The notes under the pieces are model-generated. The model was given only the letters and a program-made list of their open reading frames with translations, made no database searches and had not been told where the DNA came from. A stretch of 5,914 nucleotides of DNA from Bacteroidota bacterium (GTDB lineage Bacteria > Bacteroidota > Bacteroidia > Flavobacteriales_F > PHOS-HE28), in contig JAEYYE010000157.1 in assembly GCA_023430945.1 (NCBI GenBank), forward strand, positions 1-5,914, written 5' to 3'. The position numbers were made by a program, and so were the translations under genes. Below, piece after piece: positions 1-5,017 of this stretch (positions within the stretch are counted from its first letter, which is position 1; each line of letters opens with the position of its first letter).

Positions 1-756
1 CACATTGTGGCGGCCGATCTCGGCGTTGTGGCCGATCTGGATCAGGTTATCCAGCTTGGTGCCTTTGCCGACGATCGTATGGCCGATCGTGGCCCGATCG
101 ATGGTGGTGTTCGCACCTACCTCCACATTGTCCTCGAGGATCACATTGCCCACTTGTGGCATCTTCTCGTACACGCCATCCTTATCGGGCACGAAGCCGA
201 AACCATCGGCCCCGATCACGGCACCGCTGTGGATCACACAGTTCCTGCCGATCACCATCTGGTCGTAGATCTTCACACCGGCATTGATCCGCGTTCCCGC
301 ACCGATCCGTGTGCGATCACCGATGTAACTGTTCGGGAAGATCTTCACGCCATCTTCGATCACCACTTCCTCACCGATGTAGCAGAACGCACCGATGTAG
401 ACATTGCTTCCGATCCGCGCGGTGGGGCTCACAAAGCTCGGTTGTTCGATCCCCTGCTTGTTATAGCGCAGCCCGCTCTGCAGTTCCAGCAGATGGGTGA
501 ACGCACGGCGCGCATCTTCAACCTTGATCAGCGTAAGGCTTTTGGGGATCGGCTTGATCGGGTGGAAATTCCCATCCACCACTACGATCGTGGCCTTGGT
601 GCTGTAGATGTGTTCGGTGTACTTCGGGTTCGCCAGGAAGGTGAGCGTGCCTGTGCGCGCCTCTTCGATCTTGGCCAGATCGCTCACCAGCACCTGCGGA
701 TCACCATCGATCGCGCCATCGAGTATATCGGCGATCTGTGCAGCGGTGAATTGCAT
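1..756 (-). CDS. lpxD: UDP-3-O-(3-hydroxyacyl)glucosamine N-acyltransferase LpxD, 3' end cut by window edge
   Basis: LpxD transfers a 3-hydroxyacyl chain from acyl carrier protein to the 2-amino group of UDP-3-O-acylglucosamine, the third step of lipid A synthesis, in the cytoplasm. I translated the minus strand from the ATG at 756-754; 252 codons are open to base 1, against about 340-350 residues for a full LpxD, so the C-terminal quarter is missing. Residues 1 to about 105 fit the N-terminal uridine-binding domain, including NPKY at 43-46. From about 112 a left-handed beta-helix of hexapeptide repeats begins (ARIGSN, VYIGAF, YIGEEV, VIEDGV). Family hallmarks are GADGFGF at 182-188 and GANTTIDRAT at 214-223. 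IGHN at 241-244 holds His243, matching the catalytic His239 of E. coli LpxD. The start lies 9 bases after the stop of the DUF2911 gene, so it is probably co-transcribed. No Shine-Dalgarno sequence is visible, as is common in Bacteroidota. Confidence 0.96.
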   Translation of the reverse strand, partial: MQFTAAQIADILDGAIDGDPQVLVSDLAKIEEARTGTLTFLANPKYTEHIYSTKATIVVVDGNFHPIKPIPKSLTLIKVEDARRAFTHLLELQSGLRYNKQGIEQPSFVSPTARIGSNVYIGAFCYIGEEVVIEDGVKIFPNSYIGDRTRIGAGTRINAGVKIYDQMVIGRNCVIHSGAVIGADGFGFVPDKDGVYEKMPQVGNVILEDNVEVGANTTIDRATIGHTIVGKGTKLDNLIQIGHNAEIGRHNV

Positions 757-765
757 GGGCGAAAG

Positions 766-1317
766 TTACCGCCCGATCGGAACAGCCACCTGTACGAGAT
801 CCCATTCCAGGATCATCCGCGCTGGCCCATTATCCTCGAAGCGGATCGTGAATTGCTCCACGGTATCGGAAAGGGTGGTGACCGGTACCTGCACGCTCGC
901 AATGTCCGCCTCTGGATCGCGGCTGGCGCTACCGCCACTGCCAACGCCCCACATGTACTGCTTCTCGTTGAGGATCACCGTCCATTGATCCCGATCGGGG
1001 ATCGACCAAAGGGTGTATTTGCCGGCAGCGATCTTTTCTTCGCCGAACGTGATATCCTGGTTCGTTGTGAAGCTGGTCGCTTCGTTCGCGCCGGTGCGCC
1101 ACACCTGTTTGTACGGCACCAGGGTGCCGAAGATGACACGACCTTTTTTGTAAGGCCGGCTGTAGTTCACCTCGATCTTCAGATCACCATCCTTGAAGAT
1201 CACGGTCTCTTCCGGGCTTGCCTTCTTGGTCTGTTCCTTCATCCGCTGGAACGCGAAATAACCGATCACACCGAGGATAGCGATGATGAGGAGGGACCAC
1301 TTCAGGAACTTGCCCAT
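766..1317 (-). CDS. Membrane-anchored DUF2911 family protein
   Basis: This 183-residue protein starts with a single hydrophobic helix (about residues 6-23, WSLLIIAILGVIGYFAF) preceded by lysines. The rest is therefore predicted to lie outside the cytoplasmic membrane as an N-terminally anchored or signal-bearing domain. Residues about 47-175 match DUF2911, recognised by the core NYSRPYKKGRVIFG (51-64), the VPYKQVWRTGANEAT stretch (67-81) and the AAGKYTLWSIP...WTVILN block (97-117). The family is common in Bacteroidota; its biochemical role is not known to me, so no function is assigned. The gene lies 51 bases after the HD-domain gene and 9 bases before lpxD, on the same strand, which suggests one transcript. 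There is no lipobox Cys near the N-terminus, so it is probably not a lipoprotein. The start is the ATG at 1317-1315, which gives a complete anchor; the stop is TAA at 768-766. Confidence 0.9.
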   Translation of the reverse strand: MGKFLKWSLLIIAILGVIGYFAFQRMKEQTKKASPEETVIFKDGDLKIEVNYSRPYKKGRVIFGTLVPYKQVWRTGANEATSFTTNQDITFGEEKIAAGKYTLWSIPDRDQWTVILNEKQYMWGVGSGGSASRDPEADIASVQVPVTTLSDTVEQFTIRFEDNGPARMILEWDLVQVAVPIGR

Positions 1318-1368
1318 CGGGGGAAGGATTTGATGGGGCTGAAGGTAAGCGGGTGAATGGAAATGCGA

Positions 1369-2586
1369 TCACTCCTTCAACCAACGCGGCCAGGCCAGAT
1401 ACCATTTCTCCACCGGCCGGCTCAATGCGCGGATGCCGAGGTTGTCGCTCGCTTCTGCGATGTCGCGCAGACTTCCATCCTTGTAAAGAAGCTCGATGCG
1501 ATCGGTGGTGGGATCGTAGGCGTTGTTCACGATCCGATCGGTGAGCACGAAGCGATCGGCGTCTTTGATCTGGATCTTCAATTGATCAGCGACTTTCTTC
1601 TTCAGATCGGAGATCCGTTGCTGGTCCCACGGCTCATCCTGTATCCTGATCCGCAGGTTGCGGCGCAGGACCAGATCGCTTGAAAGGGTCGAAAGCACTT
1701 TGTCAGGATGATCCATCCACACCTTCACAGCACCCATGATGTCGTGATCGTCGAGCTTCAGGAAATCGTGCAGCACGGCTGGATCCTTGAAGGATCCGCG
1801 ATCGTGGCGGCTGCGCAGGAAACGCGTGAGCGCGGGTGAAGCGAAAAGGTCCGATCCGTCCATGGCGAGCTGCTTCGCACGGCGGAGCGTTTCCACCAGC
1901 ATCTGCTCACACGCTACAACGGTCTTATGCAGGTAGACCTGCCAATACATCAGCCTGCGCGCAACCAGGAATTTTTCGATCGAATAGATCGCCTTTTCCT
2001 CCACCACCAAACGATCGTCCACGATCTGCAGCATCTTCAGGATGCGATCGCCGCCGATCACGCCTTCGCTTACGCCGGTGTAGAAACTATCGCGGTTCAG
2101 GTAATCGATCCGATCCACATCAAGCTGGCTGCTCACGAGCTGGTGCAGCGCGCGTCGCGGATGTTGATCGCGGAAGATCGCGAGTCCGGTCTCCATGGCG
2201 CCATCGAACTGATCGTTCAGCGCATCCATCACCAATGCGCTCACATCCTCATGCGCGATGCCTTCCACGATGCTGTGCTCCAATGCATGACTGAACGGCC
2301 CGTGGCCAACATCGTGCAGCAGGATCGCGATCGATGCGCCGATCTCCTCCTCTTCGCTGATCGCGTGTCCTTTGTAGCGTAGCGTCTTGATCGCTTCGCC
2401 GATCAGGTGCATGGCGCCCAGCGCGTGGTGGAAACGCGTATGCAGTGCGCCGGGATAGACCAGGTGCCCCACGCCGAGCTGCTTGATGTAGCGCAGCCGC
2501 TGGAACCACGGATGATCGATGAGCGCCAGGATCCGCGCATGCGGCACGGTGATGAAGCCGTAGATCGGATCGTTAAGGATCTTCAT
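1369..2586 (-). CDS. HD-domain phosphohydrolase, SAMHD1/YdhJ-like (possible dNTPase)
   Basis: This 405-residue protein belongs to the SAMHD1-like branch of the HD superfamily, metal-dependent phosphohydrolases that in characterised members cleave dNTPs to nucleoside and triphosphate. The four metal ligands are all visible by comparison with human SAMHD1: His54 in RFHHALG (51-57), His91-Asp92 in LLHDVGHGPFSH (89-100), and Asp158 in LDVDRIDYLNRD (155-166). The DVDRIDY block also carries the counterparts of the SAMHD1 substrate-site Lys312 (here Arg159) and Tyr315 (Tyr162). The start MKILNDPIYGFI is typical of the Bacteroidota family, which supports the ATG at 2586-2584; the stop is TGA at 1371-1369. 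Residues about 260-405 form a C-terminal region without motifs I can name. It is the first gene of the minus-strand run leading to DUF2911 and lpxD. HD genes of this type often precede lpxD in Bacteroidota, but the link to lipid A is unknown. The true substrate cannot be read from sequence. Confidence 0.92.
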   Translation of the reverse strand: MKILNDPIYGFITVPHARILALIDHPWFQRLRYIKQLGVGHLVYPGALHTRFHHALGAMHLIGEAIKTLRYKGHAISEEEEIGASIAILLHDVGHGPFSHALEHSIVEGIAHEDVSALVMDALNDQFDGAMETGLAIFRDQHPRRALHQLVSSQLDVDRIDYLNRDSFYTGVSEGVIGGDRILKMLQIVDDRLVVEEKAIYSIEKFLVARRLMYWQVYLHKTVVACEQMLVETLRRAKQLAMDGSDLFASPALTRFLRSRHDRGSFKDPAVLHDFLKLDDHDIMGAVKVWMDHPDKVLSTLSSDLVLRRNLRIRIQDEPWDQQRISDLKKKVADQLKIQIKDADRFVLTDRIVNNAYDPTTDRIELLYKDGSLRDIAEASDNLGIRALSRPVEKWYLAWPRWLKE

Positions 2587-2593
2587 GCAGGGG

Positions 2594-2601
2594 CAAAGGT
2601 C
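2594..2601 (-). promoter_or_regulatory. Candidate Bacteroidota -7 box for the HD-DUF2911-lpxD cluster
   Basis: On the minus strand GACCTTTG lies 7 bases upstream of the HD-gene ATG. It differs from the Bacteroidota -7 consensus TAnnTTTG at one defined base. A convincing -33 TTG element at the usual spacing is not seen, and the implied leader would be very short, so this is tentative. Confidence 0.25.
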
Positions 2602-2624
2602 GCACGGCCGAAAAGAATCTGCAG

Positions 2625-2644
2625 GGGCGGATGATCATCCGCCC
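2625..2644. repeat. Perfect 20-base palindrome in the HD/T9SS spacer, possible terminator or dispersed repeat
   Basis: GGGCGGATGA is followed directly by its reverse complement TCATCCGCCC. As RNA it would form an 8-base-pair GC-rich stem with a GATC loop. It lies 60 bases downstream of the T9SS gene stop on the minus strand, so it could end that transcript, but no T tract follows directly (the next T-rich stretch, TTCTTTT, starts about 10 bases further on). It also lies about 40 bases upstream of the HD gene, so an operator is possible. Short GC-rich palindromes of this look are often dispersed intergenic repeats. Confidence 0.6.
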
Positions 2645-2674
2645 GTACGATAATGCAAGGGCCGTGCTACGGAC

Positions 2675-2703
2675 GGAACCCGCGCCCCCGATGGGAGCGG
2701 CAG
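2675..2703. repeat. REP-like element copy A, next to the T9SS gene stop
   Basis: The plus strand reads GGAACC-CGCGCCCC, a short spacer, then GGGAGCGGCAG. CGCCCC can pair with GGGAGCG around a small loop, with one bulged A. The element begins one base after the TGA of the T9SS gene. The same two arms occur in the same orientation at 3576-3620, beyond the other end of that gene, where the spacer carries an extra palindrome. Shared arms plus hairpin structure point to one dispersed repeat family; a genome-wide count is needed to prove that. Confidence 0.5.
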
Positions 2704-2704
2704 T

Positions 2705-3544
2705 TCAAAGTTTCATGAACACCCTTGTATGGATCGCGGTAGTCCCTTGAATAGTGATGATGTATGAACCTGCTCGTAGATGGTTTATCGCGATCGTTGA
2801 GATCGCCCCGTCGATCCTCCCTCTTTGAATGATCTTTCCATCCACCGTCGTGATCATGAATTGCTCGCCAGATATCGTTTCGATGTTGATCTGTTCGGTA
2901 GCAGGGTTTGGGAAGATCCAAAGACCCGGATCACTTCGATCATGGATCGATGTCGTCAGGTCACAAACACCTGGGCCAGCTTGGGGATAGAGGATCATTC
3001 CATTGTGGCTCATGCAATCGAGGTAAGATTCGATCCCGGAAAGATTGTACTGAGGTTGGGTGAATAAACCCAAAGTAGAACCGATCCCTTCGATCCAATT
3101 TCCACTATTCCCTTCCACTACGACCCTTCCATCTGGACCAACGGGTCCCATGTACTGAAGGAAGATCTCGGTCGTAGAATCATCAGAATACCAGACCTCC
3201 ATTAATGTATCTGTCCCAGCAGGCAAAGTGAAATCGTATAACAGAAATTCGACTTCAATATCCTGCGGAACGATCATGACGCGACCTTGATCATCTCGCA
3301 ATGCAGCATGATATTCTCCCGATCGATGGAAGACCTTTGAATAATTGATGCCATTGATGATGGTATCCAGATCGGACATGTAATAACCCTCATATCCGGT
3401 AGCGGTCCAATTCCAAGGTGGATTCGTTTGATATGCATCCCAATGCTCTGCCCATTGCACATTGCTCGTAGGAAAAGGGAAATTCCCTTGTGCGATCACC
3501 GCATGGCAATTGCAGAAAATGATCGAGAATAATATTGATCTCAT
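2705..3544 (-). CDS. Secreted protein with type IX secretion C-terminal sorting domain
   Basis: Starting at the ATG at 3544, the 279-residue product begins with a compact signal peptide (MRSILFSIIFCNCHAVIAQ) with likely cleavage after AQ. An in-frame ATG at 3562 would add MTYIRY; I prefer the shorter form because it gives a standard signal peptide, but both are possible. The last 75 residues or so are a type A T9SS sorting tail (Por secretion tail, TIGR04183-like): IFPNPATEQINIE, then beta-strand blocks, ending GSYIITIQ...RVFMKL. The protein should therefore cross the outer membrane by T9SS and be anchored or released at the surface. The middle part has no enzyme motif I recognise. It has features seen in a common uncharacterised Bacteroidota cargo family: INGINYSKVF, an ALRDD block, EFLLYDFTLPAGTDT and WIEGIGSTLGLF. 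GC is much lower than in the flanking genes (two sampled 60-base lines give 40-42 percent). Stop TGA at 2707-2705. Confidence 0.85.
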   Translation of the reverse strand: MRSILFSIIFCNCHAVIAQGNFPFPTSNVQWAEHWDAYQTNPPWNWTATGYEGYYMSDLDTIINGINYSKVFHRSGEYHAALRDDQGRVMIVPQDIEVEFLLYDFTLPAGTDTLMEVWYSDDSTTEIFLQYMGPVGPDGRVVVEGNSGNWIEGIGSTLGLFTQPQYNLSGIESYLDCMSHNGMILYPQAGPGVCDLTTSIHDRSDPGLWIFPNPATEQINIETISGEQFMITTVDGKIIQRGRIDGAISTIAINHLRAGSYIITIQGTTAIHTRVFMKL

Positions 3545-3575
3545 GTATCGAATGTAGGTCATTTCTGGTCGAACG

Positions 3576-3629
3576 GGAACCTCGCGCCCCGTCCCGCAGT
3601 ACTGCGGGAGGGAGCGGCAGCCCTGCGAG
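3576..3629. repeat. REP-like element copy B with internal 18-base palindrome
   Basis: GGAACCT-CGCGCCCC and GGGAGCGGCAG, the same arms as copy A at 2675-2703, enclose a perfect palindrome at 3592-3609 (TCCCGCAGT followed by ACTGCGGGA). Outer bases CTCGC (3581-3585) can pair with GCGAG (3625-3629), giving a nested, cruciform-like structure. It lies upstream of the T9SS gene start, so it may also be transcribed or affect that promoter. Confidence 0.55.
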
Positions 3630-3630
3630 A

Positions 3631-3670
3631 CCTCACCCCCTTACCCCCTCCCCGAAAGAGAGGGGAGATC
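3631..3670. repeat. C-rich hairpin repeat (CCTCACCCCCTTACCCCC type)
   Basis: The strand asymmetry is strong: CCTCACCCCCTTACCCC is followed by CTCCCC (3648-3653), the loop GAAAGAGA, and GGGGAG (3662-3667). Units of this kind, a C-run lead plus a CTCCCC/GGGGAG hairpin, recur between genes in many bacterial genomes including Bacteroidota, as far as I recall. It is most likely a dispersed non-coding repeat rather than a terminator, because it lies upstream of the genes on both sides. Confidence 0.55.
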
Positions 3671-3693
3671 TTTGGAGGCGATACGGGCATGTG

Positions 3694-3713
3694 CTCCCGC
3701 AGTACTGTGGGAG
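3694..3713. repeat. Second copy of the CCCGCAGTACTG palindrome, one mismatch
   Basis: CTCCCGCAGTACTGTGGGAG is palindromic over 20 bases except for one G/T pair, which can still form as a wobble in RNA. Its core shares 17 of 18 bases with the perfect palindrome at 3592-3609, about 100 bases away. The two copies bracket the C-rich hairpin repeat. Confidence 0.6.
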
Positions 3714-3813
3714 AGGAGGCGACCGCAGGAAGCCCCCGCAGTGCCATGACCGCCGCCGTAATGAGCAGGCTACAGCGGACAGCCGGATAAAGGCGACCAT
3801 AACAGAGTCATGG

Positions 3814-3841
3814 AGTCGGTAGTCGTGAGTCGGAAGTCTGG
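3814..3841 (+). repeat. Four imperfect 7-base tandem units AGTCGnn
   Basis: The units are AGTCGGT, AGTCGTG, AGTCGGA and AGTCTGG, end to end. This is a short imperfect direct-repeat tract about 70 bases upstream of the acyltransferase start. It could be a slippage tract, a relic of a dispersed repeat or a protein-binding array; the sequence does not decide between these. Confidence 0.5.
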
Positions 3842-3888
3842 ATCGATCGGGACCTGATGGGCGCAACGCCTTCACGGCCCGCCGCGAC

Positions 3889-3896
3889 TAACTTCG
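3889..3896 (+). promoter_or_regulatory. Candidate Bacteroidota -7 box for the acyltransferase-gatC pair
   Basis: TAACTTCG differs from TAnnTTTG at one defined base and lies 15 bases before the ATG at 3912, a spacing that would give a leader of about 10 bases. No clear -33 TTG is seen; the nearest candidate is TTCA about 17 bases upstream. Confidence 0.3.
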
Positions 3897-3911
3897 CCGC
3901 CCTTTGCGGGA

Positions 3912-4718
3912 ATGATGGCCACATGGGCGGAAACGGACCGATCGCGGGTGAAGGATGGTGAAAGCCGCCGCCATGTCCTGGCCAAATGGGTGTTCCTCCC
4001 GCTGAGGCTGCTCTACAAACTGTGGTTCGGGATCACATTCCTTCTTTCATTGCTGATCCTGCTTGTACCCTTCAAGATCCTGCTCTCGCGCCCGGAATGG
4101 TACGTTCACGCGTTCCATTTGAAACGTTGGTGGGCCAGGATCCAGCAGTTCATCCTGCTCGTTCCGATCCGCGTGAGGCGTGAAGCACCGCTGCCGTCGC
4201 CACCTTACGTGATCTGCAGCAACCACAGCAGTTATCTGGACATCATCCACATGTACAATGTGATCCCGCATTTCTTCCTATTCATGGGAAAGCAGGAGTT
4301 GCGCAAGTGGCCGTTGCTTGGCATGTTCTTCAAGGACATGAACATAACGGTGGATCGGAAGAACCACATGGGTGCTGGCCGCGCTTTCCGTCGTGCGGCC
4401 AAGGCCTTGGAAAGTGGAACGAGCGTGGCGATCTTTCCGGAAGGAACGATCCCGCAATTCACACCACGTATGAAAGCGTTCAAGGATGGCGCTTTCAAGC
4501 TCGCGCTGGAAAAACAGGTGCCGATCGTTCCGATCACCTTTCTCGATCATTGGAAGCTGCTGGGTGAGCCGGGCGATCTCCTCAGCCGTTCACGTCCGGG
4601 GTTGTCACGCGCGATCGTTCATCCGCCGATCGATACAAAAGGGCTCACAGAGGCCGATCTGGTAGATTTGCGGCAACGTGTGTACAAGATCATTGAAGCA
4701 CCACTTCTAAAGGCGTGA
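3912..4718 (+). CDS. 1-acyl-sn-glycerol-3-phosphate acyltransferase family protein (PlsC-like)
   Basis: The 268-residue product belongs to the PlsC/LPLAT family, which transfers a fatty acyl chain to a lysophospholipid, in PlsC turning lysophosphatidate into phosphatidate at the inner membrane. All four family motifs are visible: NHSSYLD at 104-110 with catalytic His105 and Asp110 (motif I, HX4D); FKDMNITVDRKN at 140-151 (motif II, substrate-binding Arg149); FPEGT at 175-179 (motif III); and VPIVPIT at 203-209 (motif IV). A hydrophobic helix at about 38-58 (WFGITFLLSLLILLVPFKILL) anchors it to the membrane. The first 25 or so residues are hydrophilic and unusual for the family. The start could therefore be the ATG at 3912, the adjacent ATG at 3915 or a later GTG (codon 13). 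The candidate promoter at 3889 favours the early starts. gatC follows after a single base, so the two are co-transcribed. Acyl acceptor specificity cannot be read from sequence; a lyso-ornithine-lipid acyltransferase is an alternative. Confidence 0.92.
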   Translation: MMATWAETDRSRVKDGESRRHVLAKWVFLPLRLLYKLWFGITFLLSLLILLVPFKILLSRPEWYVHAFHLKRWWARIQQFILLVPIRVRREAPLPSPPYVICSNHSSYLDIIHMYNVIPHFFLFMGKQELRKWPLLGMFFKDMNITVDRKNHMGAGRAFRRAAKALESGTSVAIFPEGTIPQFTPRMKAFKDGAFKLALEKQVPIVPITFLDHWKLLGEPGDLLSRSRPGLSRAIVHPPIDTKGLTEADLVDLRQRVYKIIEAPLLKA

Positions 4719-4719
4719 G

Positions 4720-5016
4720 ATGAAGATCGATGAGAAGACCCTGGATCGGATCGCTGAACTTGCGCGGCTCGATATGAGCGATCCGGTGGCGCGGAAAGCG
4801 ATCCTGCTGGACATGCAGCGGGTGATCGATTTCGTGGAGAAGCTCAACGAAGTGGATACCACGGGCGTGGAGCCGTTGATCTTCATGACCGATGAAGAGA
4901 ACGTGCTTCGTGATGATGTCGCAAAGCTTGAGATCACCAAGCAGGAGGCGCTGATGAACGCGCCGGTGAAGGACAGCGATTATTTCAAGGTGCCACGCGT
5001 GGTGGACAAAGGCTAG
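4720..5016 (+). CDS. gatC: Asp-tRNA(Asn)/Glu-tRNA(Gln) amidotransferase subunit C
   Basis: GatC is the small subunit of the GatCAB amidotransferase, which converts misacylated Glu-tRNA(Gln) and/or Asp-tRNA(Asn) to Gln-tRNA and Asn-tRNA in the cytoplasm. It wraps around GatA and stabilises the complex. The 98-residue product has the usual length and the family pattern: LDRIAELARLDMSD near the N-terminus, a helix with VIDFVEKLNEVDTTGVEPL (36-54), NVLRDDV (61-67), EALMNAP (76-82) and the C-terminal DYFKVPRVVD. No gatA or gatB is in the window, which fits the scattered gat genes of many Bacteroidota. The ATG follows the acyltransferase TGA by one base (TGAGATG), so translation is probably coupled. 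The stop TAG at 5014-5016 is one base from the end of the convergent CPBP gene. Confidence 0.95.
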   Translation: MKIDEKTLDRIAELARLDMSDPVARKAILLDMQRVIDFVEKLNEVDTTGVEPLIFMTDEENVLRDDVAKLEITKQEALMNAPVKDSDYFKVPRVVDKG

Positions 5017-5017
5017 A

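Larger units (their letters stand above)
3545..3911. other. Gene-free divergent intergenic region rich in repeats
   Basis: This stretch separates the minus-strand T9SS gene from the plus-strand acyltransferase gene and must hold both promoters. It contains REP-like copy B with an 18-base palindrome, a C-rich hairpin repeat, a second near-identical palindrome and a 7-base tandem repeat, each listed separately. I see no tRNA, riboswitch or convincing small gene. Open frames here have low-complexity, Arg/Pro/Ser-rich translations typical of chance frames. From 3714 to 3813 I see nothing recognisable. Confidence 0.75.

Noticed and set aside
7..1356. 449-codon open frame on the plus strand across lpxD and the DUF2911 gene
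   Set aside because: It is exactly antisense to two genes with unmistakable family motifs; its translation is His/Asp/Arg-rich without domain features. GC-rich codon use and frequent GATC explain the absence of stops.
1318..1368. Separate promoter for the DUF2911 gene (minus-strand TACCTTCA)
   Set aside because: Two mismatches to TAnnTTTG, no -33 element and a position within a tight same-strand gene run make it too weak to list as a feature.
1836..2382. Two overlapping plus-strand open frames of about 150 codons inside the HD gene
   Set aside because: They are antisense to conserved HD-domain coding sequence and show no recognisable protein features.
3648..3667. Rho-independent terminator at the C-rich hairpin
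   Set aside because: It lies upstream of both divergent genes and has no T tract on either strand, so it has no transcript to end; a dispersed repeat is more likely.
3581..3713. CRISPR array
   Set aside because: There are only two palindrome copies, with an unrelated structured repeat between them, no further regular repeat-spacer units and no cas genes.
3535..3875. Small open frames on both strands in the intergenic repeat region
   Set aside because: They run through the palindromes and the C-rich repeat and have low-complexity Arg/Pro/Ser-rich translations; no start context or conserved pattern supports them.
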